Below, piece after piece: positions 15,301 through 27,459 of a DNA stretch of 64,000 bases. Origin of the DNA: Acanthochromis polyacanthus. Lineage: Eukaryota; Chordata; Actinopteri; Pomacentridae. The notes below the pieces were generated by a model. That model was not told the origin of the DNA and did no database searches. It was given only the letters and a program-made list of their open reading frames with translations. Position numbers and translations under genes: made by a program. How positions within the stretch are numbered: the first letter of the stretch is position 1; every line of letters starts with the position of its first letter. Location: positions 10,242,534 through 10,306,533 of the forward strand of contig NC_067119.1 in the NCBI RefSeq assembly GCF_021347895.1, read 5' to 3'.

Positions 15301-16185
15301 GGCTCGAGGTCAGAGTGGTAACGACTGCTTCTTCAGAAGTGGAGGGTTGACGCCTGTTCCAGCTCAGTACGGCTCCAGATGTTGGATTGGACAGGAGAGG
15401 AAGAGGAGTGGAGAAGCTGCAGGCCCGGTGGGAGAAGGTGAATAATGGCAGCTAAACGCGTTTCCATCCACATGATTTTACCTCAAAGCAAAATGCAACA
15501 AAGTGCAAACATGACTAGGGCTTCAGTCAGTGATTATTTTCACTGTTGGTAAATATCTTGCTCAGTTGTTTGGTCTAAACAAAAGTCAGAAAGTTTCAAT
15601 TGGTGTCTCCAAGACCCAAGATGATGCCACTTTTCTTTCAAAAGAGAAAAGAAACCAGATAATATTACAATTTTAAAAGAAAATGTAGAGTTTTGCTGTT
15701 AACCAGTTACTCAAACCGATCGATTATCAAACTTGTTTGCATTTAATTTGTTATTTTTGATAAATCATTGCAGCTCTAATCTCAACACATGAAAAACTTG
15801 TGATTTAAACATCCAGTAAAAGAAAGGGGGGGGGGGGGGAACCTATAACAAATGACATATTTTCAGTGCGTTGTTTTCCCTTCCAATCTTCAAATCACTT
15901 GTTTAATGAAGCCTGACTGAAGAATTCAATCACCTGTTTATGTCGATGAACCAGCTCTTAACATCCATCAAACATTTTTACAGATTTTCTGAATAAAAGT
16001 CATGCTAGTACATGTGGATGGAATCTGTGTTCACTTCTTCATAAGCTTCTTTCTTTGTTAAACTGAACAGACAGAGATGTTTTGTTGTTTGTTTTGCAGT
16101 GCTGACGCCACTGAAGAAAGGCAGGCTGAGCTATGAGCGAGTTCCCGGCAGAAGTGACGGACAGACGAGGCTTAGATTATTTTAG
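358..16185 (+). CDS. shoc1: SHOC1 (shortage in chiasmata 1 / ZIP2-like meiotic protein), 3' 23 exons
   Basis: SHOC1 is the animal ZIP2/XPF-like partner of SPO16. It binds branched DNA and promotes meiotic crossovers in the germ-cell nucleus. Exons read: 358-783, 882-981, 1059-1200, 1288-1386, 1541-1667, 1936-2030, 3187-3417, 3828-4220, 6083-6259, 6649-6843, 6950-7042, 7572-7753, 7946-8018, 8230-8296, 9132-9307, 9387-9492, 10551-10662, 10797-10918, 12062-12149, 12646-12777, 13120-13269, 14705-15437, 16100-16185. All have AG/GT borders, and they total 4,105 nt, leaving one frame of 1,367 codons plus TAG. Family hallmarks I recognise are [21 protein letters not shown] (exon 10), the XPF-like central part in exons 14-19 ([28 protein letters not shown]), the helix-hairpin-helix-like region of exons 20-21, and the C-terminus [14 protein letters not shown]. 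The polyA signal AATAAA is at 16304. N-terminal exons lie outside the window. The exon 4 donor (GTTCAA) is weak, and an 87-nt in-frame stretch (534-620) could be a mini-intron. Family identification is from memory, not a search. Confidence 0.88.
2031..3186. other. shoc1 intron 6, no recognised element
   Basis: This is AT-rich non-coding sequence. Joining 2030 to 3187 keeps the phase (TCA G|AG). The short open frames at 2251-2487 and 2526-2791 lack matching splice phases and family resemblance, so I treat them as chance. Confidence 0.5.
4221..6082. other. shoc1 intron 8 with a short SINE-like motif
   Basis: This long intron contains, at about 4665-4720, the phrase CATTTAGCAGACGCTTTT followed by GTCCAAAGCGACATAC. 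That is a very common teleost interspersed-repeat motif. The rest is not recognised, and the antisense open frames (4781-5263, 5643-6020) have no visible domain. Confidence 0.5.
8446..8988 (+). mobile_element. TTAA-flanked MITE with internal hairpin (copy A), shoc1 intron 14
   Basis: The element opens TTAACCCTTGTGTCGTCCTG and closes with ...AACAGGAGGGTT, so it has short inverted ends next to a TTAA-like site. In the middle (about 8620-8690) a long perfect hairpin is visible: the arms read AAAATCAACCAAAATCCAG and CTGGATTTTGGTTGATTTT. It is related to the copies at 18983-19310 and 19318-19817. A TTAA target suggests piggyBac-type mobilisation, but I see no transposase, and the right TTAA is degraded to TTCA here. 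Confidence 0.65.
9493..10550. other. shoc1 intron 16, no recognised element
   Basis: The sequence is non-coding. A stretch near 9840-9870 (GCATTGTGGGTAATGTTAG) resembles fragments seen in fish DNA transposons, but no inverted ends were found. Confidence 0.4.
10978..11872 (+). mobile_element. Decayed, internally deleted Tc1-like transposon, shoc1 intron 18
   Basis: The left end reads ACACTACCAGTCAAAAGTTT and the right end is its inverse (GTACAGACTTTTGACTGG), the termini of a well-known teleost Tc1-like family. The + strand retains scraps of transposase around 11465-11700, including the C-terminal part with [15 protein letters not shown] and [15 protein letters not shown]. The DNA-binding and catalytic core are deleted or broken. 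At about 0.9 kb it is shorter than a full 1.6-kb Tc1 element and should be non-autonomous. Confidence 0.8.
13530..13775 (-). repeat. Teleost SINE-like interspersed repeat fragment, shoc1 intron 21
   Basis: Phrases such as CACACCTATGGACAATTTAGAG, split here by GTCACC, and TGTTGGAGGAAGCTGGAG match, in reverse orientation, the widespread fish repeat present in full at 47240-47610. It is diverged, and its tRNA-like head is largely gone. Confidence 0.6.
13776..14704. other. Remainder of shoc1 intron 21
   Basis: This is non-coding. The block at about 13860-14340 has the flavour of a decayed transposon (many short antisense frames, no intact domain), but no terminal repeats were found, so no family is assigned. 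Confidence 0.3.
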
Positions 16186-16309
16186 ACCTGAATAGAAGAC
16201 AAGGAAACGATTTGTTCAATTTAAGTCATTAATGGAATCTTTCAGGTTTTTATTCAAATGAAATGACTAAATTTTACATGTTATGGCATATATTCTGTGT
16301 TGAAATAAA

Positions 16310-17115
16310 AGCTTTTGTCCATTTCTGTTTTGTCTTATAAAATCTCGTGTTCAAGGAACGTTAATTAGCAAAAAAAATAAGAAAAAAGCTGAACAAATTT
16401 TTTTCACACTAATAAAATACTAAATTTATTACCATTTTATTATATTAGTGTTACATGTTCTTGACTTTAGCAGCTCTAGTCTATCTGATTTATTACTCAG
16501 AATTAATTTATTTCTATTAATAACATGTAATTCCTCCTGTTAAGCCGGTATATAAACAGATAAAGATAACGACAGGTTTTTCTTCATCTGTAAAGTTGTA
16601 ATTGATGAAACTATTTAGTGCTTTAAATCAACTTAAAACTACACATTAAACAAAGTATTGTACATTGAGATTCTGCTTCCAAGCAATAAAGGTGTTATAG
16701 AGGGTGTTCTCTTCACAAAATAAGATTAAACATAATTATAACTGTGCGCACGTTTGGTTTTCCTCCCATTCTGAGCATGCTCAGTAGTGGAAAACAAATT
16801 GTGATTTATGGTTGGAGGAGTGGGATCGGGGGTCTTTCCCAGCTGAACTGATAAAGTCTTTCATTTTAGCAGCTCCAATGGTGGGGCTTCTCTTTTTTTT
16901 ATATAATTTAGTGAAGCAATCCCCTTATCGTTGTCTCTCAGCATGTGGAGAGAGTGCTTATCTTCACGAGCCAGCAGAGTGAAGCCGGCTCCCTCAGGAA
17001 TGATCCCCAGACAAAGACGACCCCGGGGACATCGACTCCCAGCCTCCCTCCTGCCTCTGGACGGCCACATCCAGCACTGGCTAGCCACCATCAATAACTC
17101 GCCAGGTTTTTGTTT
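16310..17115. other. Intergenic sequence after shoc1
   Basis: No gene is visible. A non-repetitive stretch at about 16900-17110 holds a GATA-type site (CTTATCTTC) and is more GC-rich than its surroundings. It is a candidate conserved element, on inference only. Confidence 0.3.
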
Positions 17116-17179
17116 TTTTTAAATGTCTCTCTCTGTCTGTCTCCCTGGCCTCTGCCTTCTAAGAAGCAGTGGACAAACA

Positions 17180-17520
17180 AAGAGAGAAATAGATTGTTTT
17201 TATTTAATGGCACGTGAACAAAAGCAGTCAGGCTGGTCAAAGGAGTCCAGCGTTTACAGCGAGGTAAACAGCAGCCTAATGGTGCGGTAATGGCCTCTGA
17301 CTATACTTAACACTGGACTGAATGGGGTAGGAGACATACTGTGGGAATTAACAGGCTGTTTAAACCACAGCATCCTTTAGTTTGGATCCCACTGGCTTCA
17401 GCTGTAAAGGTCACTCTGCTGTTATCTGTAATCACAGGCGGCAATTAACTGTCACCTGTGTGTTTCCTCTGGTCTGTAAATAGGACTGAGCCCCAGCAGA
17501 GGCACCTTTTTAGTTAAATG
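17180..17520. promoter_or_regulatory. Candidate conserved non-coding element upstream of tal2
   Basis: This is non-repetitive, non-coding sequence with clustered transcription-factor-like words: the E-box CACGTG (17212), CAGCTG (17400), CACCTG (17454) and homeodomain-like AATTAA. It lies 4.5 kb upstream of tal2. Calling it an enhancer is inference; only cross-species alignment would show conservation. Confidence 0.25.
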
Positions 17521-17958
17521 CTGATTTTAGATAAGAGGAAACCAAGATGTATGGTGTGTTTTTGACACAAAAGCAGAACAAACAGGAAGATACAGAGAGG
17601 AAGGAATAAGGAAATAGACAGTATAACACATCTAATAATCACAAACATCCGCCTGATGAGCAGCAACAAAACATCCAGGCGTTTTACATCCACATGCAGA
17701 GAAATATTGATTTTATGTGATAATGAATATGTCTGCAGATATATTATACGTTTATCTTTTTATCTACAAATTATTCACAATCAGCTCCATAAACAGTGAC
17801 ACGATGTTCACAGACGTGCAGAAATGTTGGCTCCATGTTCATACACGCATTGATTTAGGAGCAACCACGCCTAAAAACATGAAAGAAAAACGTTACCGTT
17901 TTGCTCCTCCTATTGCAAGAAATGCTTGTTTGTTTGTTTAAATCATACTGAACCTTCA

Positions 17959-18456
17959 CACTGCAAAAACTCAAAATATTACCAAATCTATTTGTCTTCT
18001 TAGTTAAAATGTCTCATCTCACCTGGTTTAAGATAAATTCACTTACCAAGTGACATTTCAGCAAGATGGAGGGACTTGTTTTAAGACAATGCATCTCCAA
18101 TATCTTAAGTCAAACAATCTTTCAATTATCTTGCTTTGAGTTGAATTTTACATGAAAACTCAAAATAAGTTTAATACAGCTCAAATTAGGAGGTTACATC
18201 AAAGCAAAAACCTAGTTTTGAGTGAAAAACTGCTATTTTTTAAGCGTGCCTGTCTTATTTTAAGACAACTAAGCTAAACAGTCGTGGTAAAATAGAGCTT
18301 AAAATGAGTTTACCAGCTAATTTTGAGATCTCAATATTGTAAATATCACATCTTATTTCAAGAAATCTGACCAAGCCATTTTTTTCACTTATTTCAAGGT
18401 AAAAGTTCCTTGAAATAAGTTTTTTTTTCTTGTTTTGAGAGGCATTTTTTCCAGTG
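17959..18456. mobile_element. Non-autonomous DNA transposon (MITE), 498 bp
   Basis: The termini are inverted: CACTGCAAAAACTCAAAA at the left, and at the right TTTTTTCCAGTG, the inverse of CACTGGAAAAAA. The inside is AT-rich with repeated TTTCAAG/CTTGAAAT words and has no coding capacity. Elements with CACTG(C/G)AAAAA ends are abundant in teleosts; I cannot assign the superfamily. Confidence 0.6.
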
Positions 18457-18982
18457 CAACACATCTGTCTGAAGAAATGCAACAATTTCTTCTTAATAAT
18501 TGGTTCATCTTGTCTTTCTAATGAATCTGCTGATAGACTGAGTGGCAAATGAACCTACAAGCATTGCTCACTGAACTGCAATCGTGCTAGCGGCTGTACT
18601 TTAGCATGGAGGAGCTAAACGCTGACGTGCTCGTGATCAGCCGGTGTACAAACATTAAGAACTAAACACAAAGTACAGCCAAGGTAGACAAAAGTGTTTG
18701 TTTTTCCAGGTAAAATTGAACAAATCAACACTTTGATGGCTCCAGAGGAAAAAACAGGGAACATGAATTCATGTGCTACATTTTATCAGCAACAAATCCA
18801 AAAGTTGTGAAGACATTTCAGTCACAACCGTAAATCTCAGTGTTGCAATAGGAAAAGTCATCAGATTATTAGAATTTATCCTTTAGGCACCATTAATGTC
18901 TGTAAAATGCCGTGTCTGCTCACATGGATGTAGATCTATTTCACTGCTTATGTGAAGACACTAACCTGCTCATTCTGCTGCA

Positions 18983-19310
18983 TTAACCGTCCTGTTGTCC
19001 TCATTTACAGGCACCAAAAAATATTGTTTCCTTGTCTGAAAGAATACAAAAATTCAGCAGAAAAAAATTCTAAAATTTCTGAAAATTTGCAAAACCTTCA
19101 GGAAAAAAATTCCAAAAATTTCCTAAAAGTTTCATTTGAAAAAAAAAAACAATCCCCCAAATTTGGCAAGAAAATTCCTGTAAATTTTATTTTTTTTTAA
19201 ATGAGTAAAGATCTTCCCGAAAAATCCTAAAAATATCGAAAGTGATTATTTATATATTAGTAAAACTTATAGTATTTTCTTAAAGAACATTCATGTAAAA
19301 ATCAAGGATC
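18983..19310 (-). mobile_element. TTAA-flanked MITE, truncated inverted copy (copy B)
   Basis: It begins TTAACCGTCCTGTTGTCCTC, the inverse of the right end of copy C, and runs leftward through the same A-rich interior. It stops at the hairpin region and abuts copy C head to head. Confidence 0.6.
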
Positions 19311-19317
19311 CTCTACC

Positions 19318-19817
19318 TTAACCCTCGTGTCATCCTGTGGGTCAAATTAACCCGTTTTAAAGTTTGAAAATGCAGAAAAAAATTAATATTTTCACAGTGA
19401 AACTTCTGATGTCCACATTTTCAACATTTGTGGGAGATTTTTGAACATTTTTTGGTGGAAAAAAATGTTAAAAATGTTTAAGAACATTCACCAAAAAAAA
19501 TCCACCAAAATCTAAAATTTTGGTGGATTTTTTGTGAATGTTCTTCAAGAATATATTAGAAGTTTTACTGATATATATGTAATCACTTTAGATATTTTTA
19601 GGATTTTTGGAGGATTTTTACTCATTTTTTGAAAATATTTACAAGAATTTTGCCAAATTTGGGGGATTTTTTAAAAATAAAACTTTTAAGGGAAACTTCC
19701 TGAAGGTTTTGCAAATTTTCAGAAATTTTGTGGAATTTTTTTGCTAAGTTTTGGATTTTTTTCAGACAAAGAAACAATATTTTTGGTGCCTGTAAATGAA
19801 GACAACAGGAGGGTTAA
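19318..19817 (+). mobile_element. TTAA-flanked MITE with internal hairpin (copy C)
   Basis: Both ends show TTAA (19318-19321 and 19814-19817), with inverted termini TTAACCCTCGTGTCATCCTG and ...ACAACAGGAGGGTTAA. The internal hairpin at about 19480-19547 has arms AACATTCACC...TCCACCAAAAT and ATTTTGGTGGA...GTGAATGTT. It is the best preserved of the three copies and has no open frame. Confidence 0.7.
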
Positions 19818-19879
19818 TTAAATGTAATATATTTTAGGAGTTTGTCCACATTCTGTTTCCATCCTGACCTGTGTGATAG

Positions 19880-20150
19880 CAGGCCCGGTTCAGTCATCAC
19901 CTGGCCCTGCAGGTGAGATAAATATCAACAAACTGGTCAAACCACCCCACAGAGAGTGTGTCTGCAGACCCAGTGGAGGCTGGACCGAGGCAGAGAGCAG
20001 CGGCGCCTGGCCTGCAGGTGCAGCCTCTTGGACGTGCAGCAGAGCCCATGAATGGCCGATTCAGAAAACGGCCCCCATCGGGCCTGTTCTCCAGGCCCGG
20101 GGCTAATCCCAGCCCCTAATCGGATTATGTAAATTCCTACTCCACACAGA
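19880..20150. promoter_or_regulatory. Candidate tal2 upstream regulatory block
   Basis: This GC-rich, non-repetitive block contains CACCTGG, the adjacent E-box/GATA pair CAGGTGAGATAA (19909-19921) and, at 20116-20144, CCTAATCGGATTATGTAAAT. The last word recurs in diverged form downstream of tal2 at 25696-25725. The regulatory role is inferred from motif content and position. Confidence 0.3.
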
Positions 20151-20944
20151 GACTTTTATGGAAGGCTGCGTCTTTGAAACAACACTTGAAGGGTGTAAAA
20201 AGAGCAGTGACAATTGGTTAAACTAGACTTGTTTTTTTTTATGTGGACGGAGGTTGAAAGTGGGAGGCAGAAAAGGGGGGAGACAGGAGTGAGGAGTGGC
20301 TGCAGAGAGGTGAGTCAGACGCTGTGCTCTCCATGTTTCCTCTGTAATTTATGTGTGGCCCCTTGGAATGGCTCAACAAGATTACCATAGTCATAACAAA
20401 ACCCATATTGTTCGACTGTCAATCTGGATATGGTATTTTTACCTTTTGTGGCCCAATCAGGCTGAATTCAAAAGCAGAGCAGCCAGTGATATCAAGGTCT
20501 TTTCCTCGGTGGAGGGGACGGTGGGTTGTCCATGCCTAATGTCAGAGAAACAGAAAGGAATCAGTGTCCACAGCACTAAGAGACGGATCAGAGAGACGAA
20601 CGTCTCAGTTTCACTTCAATAGGAATGTATTTGTCACCTTTAGTGCTAACCTTCAAGGATTAAATGAGCAATGAATCATAAAAGCAGCACAAATAGTCAC
20701 TTAAAAGGCTGTTGGATCATGAAAGCTGCAAAAAAAGACCTTGAATCCCTTCAAATGCAGCACAGAAAGACCAAGGAAAATTATTTTAAGTCATAACTTC
20801 TGGACAATATCATCCTAAATCCACATCTGTTGGTTGTAAATGACAGAGAATGAGGGGGTGTGTGTTCAAACACTCACACCAACCTCACACAATGAACACA
20901 GAGGCTCCACGACAGCACACGTCACACAATAGGGCTCACCCTGC

Positions 20945-20951
20945 TATAAAA
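20945..20951 (+). promoter_or_regulatory. tal2: TATA box of tal2
   Basis: TATAAAA lies about 30 bp before the likely transcription start, next to a CT-rich tract (20988-21040). It precedes a non-coding exon that ends in the donor ACAG|GTGAGA at 21179/21180. Confidence 0.55.
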
Positions 20952-21988
20952 TGTGGGATGCGAGCATGCAGCATCATCACCCCTACTCTCTCTCTCTCTC
21001 TCTGTTCCCCATCCCTCCCTCTCTCTCTGTCTCTCTCCCCTTCCTTCTCACTCATTAGGATCTCGGTGAGCATGAGAAGACACGACTAAGTGGACATTCA
21101 CACCGGACTCCTGGACACTGATGACCTGCAGACAACAGCTCTGCCACTGAGATTTCTGCACATTTCTACACACTTACAGGTGAGAGATTTGCTTTGTACT
21201 GATGGATTTTCCTTCTCTGAGGCCACGTGTTTCCACTTCGGTCAAATAAATAATAAATTAAAAAACAAGGACATGTAATACACGGTGACTGTGTGCTTTT
21301 TGCTTGTAGTTGTAGCGTCACATGAGATAAATCTGCGATAAGTGGAGGATGAACTTATTATTTGTTCTTGTAGAACAGTCTCATACAAGCAGAAAGTCTG
21401 TTAAACACACAAATTCTGCATTTAGAAAGCAAATACTTTATCAAGTTTCACATGTAGTTAGGGTTAAGGTATAGGAAGTTGCTGAAAAATATTTGACTAT
21501 TTTTCAACAGATTATGCTGCGTGTATATACTAAATACCATAGAAGAGGTTATAATCTGAATGTTACTTACATAAGTCAAAAAACTTCTTCAATACGTAGC
21601 AATCTATAAACAGAAAGAGGAAAAATAAGAGTGGTACATTTTGGAGAAAGTAGGAGCAAACAGCCAAATAAATTAGACTAATTCTGGTCTGTTCTTGTAC
21701 ATTTCATTTATAAATTTAGTCATTTGTCATTTTTGTGCAAAAAAATACTAGCTGCTGAGTTTTCCACTTGGCATTGACTCTTTTTCCTCCAAGTGTAAGC
21801 GCTGCCTGTGAGTTTTTTGTTTTTTTGTACTTAGAATGTCAAATAAAAAAGTCTTGTTTTGATTCCAAAACTCCAACATAATCAGTTACTGTCATTGATT
21901 TGTCAGATTTAAGAAGCTGGACTTGTCTAATTGTCTAATTATTGAGTTAAACGAACGTCAGAATAGCTCCTAATTAATTTTCTGTTGA

Positions 21989-22357
<369 letters not shown>

Positions 22358-23239
22358 AAGCACAGTGAGAAGACACTCCTGAGTGGACTTTAGGACCCTT
22401 TTCTTGGGTCTAGAACCTGTCCTGAAGACTGCGTTTTGTCTCTGCGTCGTGTTCTACTGCAGAACATCGTGTGACATTCGTGGAATCCTGAAGAGTGGCG
22501 CCGCCTCTATGCTGATCAGTGTTAAAATATGAAATATAATTTGCAGGTGAAAATTAATTTGTGTTCTGCATGGATGTGTAAAACCTGGATGTACAATATT
22601 CCCTTCATGTCTTCATGTTAATATTCCTTGCTGCCGGCCCGCCTGGAACTAATTTAGTTTTGCAATAAGGGGGTGTTTGCCGATGAGGAAAATGGAGGGG
22701 ATTAAGGAATTTCTCATTTCAAGCAATAGATTGAGCAAAGCATTTGAATAGATAATGGCTCAGCCCATTCTCCAGACTGCAATCGTCTCGAAATAGCCAA
22801 GGGCACTTTTTTTTTTCCAGTCGACATGCTGTTTTTTTCCTTGAGAAGCCTAAATCTGACCTTTCTTTTCTATTATGAAGGTTATGCCTCATCAGAAGAT
22901 TCCGTTCTGAGAAAGGCTTTTCCTGTTTCACACAACAACGTTCAGTCTTTGTTGATGAATGATTTCTGATATCTGGATTGGGCTAAGGGATTTTGGCCAA
23001 AATGACAATCCTCATTCAGTAATTCTATACAAATGTCTTCTCATTTCAGTGTTTTCACTTGATCTTTTGTAAAATACGCATGTCATATAGCCAAAGATAA
23101 TGAATTGATTGTCTACTGTGAAGAGTGTGCTGATTTTCTTCTTATACCTCCTTTGTAAGTTATTTTGGTTTTGCTTGTGAATATATAGTATGTTATTTAT
23201 TTGAACTATTTATTTAATAAATGATTTGTTAATAAATCA

Positions 23240-26200
23240 CTGGTTTTTGAAGTTTTATTGAAGAAAAACCTTCTTGCATTACACTTAAAAAGTAGCTCTC
23301 CTAACAACGACGACCAAAGAGTGCTTAAAATAGAGAGAAGTTCTGGGTATCGAGTGCACTGAAACGAAAAAGGAATATTGTAACCGTTAAGTATGTAATA
23401 TTTATGTGTGCTGCTGAGTAAACTGATAGATTGAGAAGCTACACATAGTTGGAAAAACTTTGGTGGTGAAACAGCTCTACGAACACACTAGATAACAATT
23501 ACAAATCCTTGACAAACATACGGACATTTATCAGTTAATTTAAGTAACAAGCATATTGTGATGTTCATATTGAATCATTTCCTTTAAGCATTAAAGGTTT
23601 GTTGATCTTTGTATGCCATCACAATTAGTACATACAGTGCAAAGTAATGGCTGTAGTGTTAAACTGTTGATTCTACGGACATTAAGGAGCAGAGCTGCTG
23701 CCTCTTTGTTCGAGCTCACTAATCCAGGAACACTTGTTTGCTGCAGTCCTGTGGCGACTGTGTGGACACAAAGCTGACCTCTGCTCTGTCCACTGACCAG
23801 AGGCTGGGAAACAGCACTCCATGCGAGCGCTTAACTTGTGCCCCCGAGGTCAGAGGTCGCTCTGGAGTCAAACACTGTCCGGTTGACCAGCGTGCAGATG
23901 GAGCTTTCTGACGGTAAACGCCACTTTGTTGCTGCACGGAGTGTTTGACAAGCTCTGAAGCCGTAACTACTGAGCAGAAAGGCTGGAACTGCTTGAAAGG
24001 AGGCCGAAGAAGCCAAACAGTTCATTCCTGGTAGGTTTAAACCATCCATGTGGACACTAAAAAATCTAATCAATGATAGATGCTGCTGTGCAATTAGACG
24101 TGTGCTTTAGTTAACACCATTAAACGATCAAAACAGATGAAAATCAATGACAGTTCCAAATTACAGTTCTAACTCCACAACTGCAACCACAGATTATTTT
24201 AGATGTACGTAGTTTAGTCTTTAAAATCCCCAGAAAATAGTCCAAAATGCCCATTATAGTCAGTCCAAATTTAGACTAACAGTCCAAAACAAAAAAATAT
24301 TCAGTTTGCAATGAGAGAAAAGCAACAAATCCCTCCAGTATAGAAGCTGTTACTAGCAAATATCTGGCTTTTAATTTTTGTAAGTTATCAAAAATTGTTG
24401 TATATCAATTTTCTGTCAATCAATAAACTAATTAATGGACTATTTGCTTTACATATCCACAGTTTTCTTTGCCCCCTCTCCCTGTTTAGCAGCCATTTAA
24501 ACTGAGGTCAGGCATTTACTCGCCTAATCGTCTGTTGTGACTGTAGAAAATGTGGCCCGTTTTAACCAACTGAGCTGAAGAGTAAACACAGAGATGCTTT
24601 CGGGTGCTTTAACTCCGGCTGTTAAAACTCTGGCTAATGGTGTGTAAACGACACAGAGGGCAGCTGGACACACCGACTGCAAGCCTGTGGGAAGCGACAG
24701 GTGACTCTTTGTAATCCTACAAAAATACTAAACTAATCATATTGCACTGGCAGAATGACAACTCCTGTACAGCAGCAGTCTGGCTCTGACAGCATACGTT
24801 TGGGGGGTGTTTAAGTCGTGTGCAATTTCACAGTGAATCCAGCAATTTCATGAAGAATTGAAAAAATAAGAACTTAAATGGCTGTTTATTAATAATTCAA
24901 CCTCCGGTTAATGAGAAAAAAACAGTTTTTGTTGAAATTCAGACTCCCTAATGTTCTATTATTCAATCATATCCTAAAACCGGATAGAAAAGCATGTGAC
25001 AGCGTTTGCCTACATGCTGTCAGGCTGTGAAATGCATTTTGCTGATGCACCTTATTTACAGAAACCGCCCAATCGCAGTACAAGCACTACTCTGACCTCA
25101 ACTTTCCGGCAGGATTATGAAACCCTGCATTGAAAATAATAACAAATCTGTACGCTCCTCATTCCCTCCACCAAGTATATTTGCCTGATTGACTATTCTC
25201 TCCCAAGTATGTGGGTAATCGTCTATTGAGAGCACATTTCCTTATCAGCGTCTAGCACACTGTCTGAATCCGTTATCACAATGGGCCAGATCAGTGCAGG
25301 CAGCCCCTCGCTCTCCCGGCTGAGGCGCCCATGAAAAAGAATTTCTGGAGTTGGGTGCCAACCGATAGGCCATGAGCTCTTTATCCCCTTAAAGCCAATT
25401 CACACTCTGCATGTTTAAATATCTCAGCTCAACCCCTGCCCTCCCACTCCCGTCACACACTCAAACCCCCTCCTCCTCCTCTGCTCTTGCTCTCCCTCAC
25501 CCATCCACGGCTGCAAGTCCAAGCGAGGACCGCCGCCGTGTCCGACCTGCAGCCCGGGTGTGTGGGTGGGTGGGATGCAGGTGCAGGGCTGGTTAGATGG
25601 TGAGAGAGGAGGGGAGTCCTCCATTGTTGGCCTGGACAGCACCCTCTCTCCTCTGGAGCACCCTCTGATGGGGGAGCCCACTGACAATCACACATCCTAA
25701 TCTGATTATGCAAATATCTACTTCAAAAAGCAATACGCTGTAACCCTTAGCCTGTGGTGGAAAGACAGCGAGAAAGAGGGAAGGAAGGAGAGGAAGCAGC
25801 AGGAATGTGGATAGGAAACGGGAGACGGGTGAATTTCAGAGGAAAATTAAATACAAGGGCAAAAATGCAGTTAGAGACTCGCAGGTTCTGCAAGTCTGTT
25901 TGCAACACCCTGATTCACCCATTATTAGTTTGTCTCAAACATCCTCTGCACCACCAGGGGAGGTCTAAGGATGAAAACAGTATACACTTACTCGCTCTGA
26001 ATGGCCACTGATTCCCTCAACAGGGCATTGAATCCAATATTCAAATGCTCATTGTTTTTCCAGGCGCTCCTGAGTCCAGTGTCAAAAGGAATCTACAATG
26101 TTAATGAGGGGGACAAAGTACCCAGAGTTAAGATTTAGACGCCCAAACAACCAGAGGTGACATTTCCCAAGAACAACACTGACTCCAGAAAGCATGGCAG

Positions 26201-26780
26201 ACAACCCCCACCTACCAAATATTCAGAGAGAGCTGACCTCTTTGGCCCCAGCCAGTTTCTGAGATCAGCTGCCTGTTTTTCTATTAGCAGATATGTCTCT
26301 TGGGGAAACGTTTATAAAATGTCATGTTAGCACCTACAGAAAGCTGTAGGAAGGAACAACAGTACTTTCAGCTAAATGCTAACATTACAATGTTCAACAT
26401 CACAATAGCTGAGTGTATTAGTGTGGCAACAACAATGCTAACTTAATGCGATGATGCGATCAGAGAAGTTATTACAGTTCTGCCTGACAAAAACAAAACT
26501 GTGTAACAAAAGTTAGCAAACTGTCTGATGTAAAGCTTGTGCCGATGGTTTACTACAACTCAGGAGGTGAGAGTCACTAGGAAACGTGCAGCATGAATAC
26601 CTAAACAACATCCTGAGCCATTTCAACCAGAAGATGCTGATACATTTCATTGGATATGTAAAAATTTTAACCTGTTTATGGCATTAGATGAAAATTATTA
26701 TTGTCAATTGAAGAAGGCAATTTCTGGGAGTTGATTTAACACCAAAGAACTGATTTCTTTTTCAAAGTTACATGTGTCCA
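23240..26780. other. Gene-free interval downstream of tal2
   Basis: No coding exon, RNA gene or clear transposon was recognised. The GC-rich stretch at 25400-25720 has opposing open frames but low-complexity composition, and I regard it as non-coding. Confidence 0.45.
25596..25745. promoter_or_regulatory. Candidate conserved element with octamer motif, downstream of tal2
   Basis: This non-repetitive block contains CCTAATCTGATTATGCAAAT (25696-25715), including the POU octamer ATGCAAAT. The first 20 bases match the word upstream of tal2 (20116) at most positions. Function is inference. Confidence 0.3.
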
Positions 26781-27350
26781 CGTTTTAGTCTGTGAAAATG
26801 ATCCCTTCCTGCCGTAGCCCTATAAGGTGCAGTCAATTCCAGCCATTTTCAGTACAAAAAATCACTAATATTTTATTTGTAAATAAAAATATGACGAGAA
26901 ATACAGGGAATATTCGACGCACATCACGAGGTGCATTTCCTCGAAAACAACCTATTCGTGGATTATATACCAACTTCAAGACATGTTTTGGACAAAATAG
27001 TTTACTGGCTTGTTTTGTCTAGATGTCCAAGATCGGATTATGGCCGTTTTTTTGTGGAATATTTTCATCTGTGTGCAATAATGAACCCGCAAATGCGAGT
27101 CGCGCTGTGTACATTAAAGCCGTGTATAGAGAACGGATGGATGGATAATCGTTGTCGGACAAATGTGTTTTTCTCACCCGCTGTGGTAATCACACCTGAA
27201 AGTGGTTTATACCGGCGGATTCATGAGAATCTAAGCTTTCCATAGGTGTATAATGTTTCTATCATCGAGTTGGCAGTGTCGTTCTATTTTGAAAAATGCT
27301 TATGTAGATATCAAAACGGCCCGCCCGCGGGCCGCTGAACCTTAACAGTT
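26780..27350. repeat. Probable DNA-transposon remnant
   Basis: This compositionally distinct block ends in the GC palindrome CGGCCCGCCCGCGGGCCG and CCTTAACAGTT, words I associate with non-autonomous DNA elements in fish. It has no transposase domain, and its ends are not defined. Confidence 0.3.
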
Positions 27351-27459
27351 AAACTGGCTCACACCATTGCTTTGTCTACATTGTGCGGATTTACATATAT
27401 CCTGCCCCTCTGTCCACTCACAACAGCTCAAAGATTTCAATTGGAATCATCCCAAACTC

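Noticed and set aside
25411..25713. Several open frames in a GC-rich intergenic stretch
   Set aside because: They overlap on both strands and are Pro/Ser-rich with no family resemblance. The region is better read as a non-coding, possibly regulatory element.
26792..27245. Open frames at 26792-27022 and 26931-27245 as a gene
   Set aside because: They overlap out of frame, have no domain, and fall in a probable transposon remnant.
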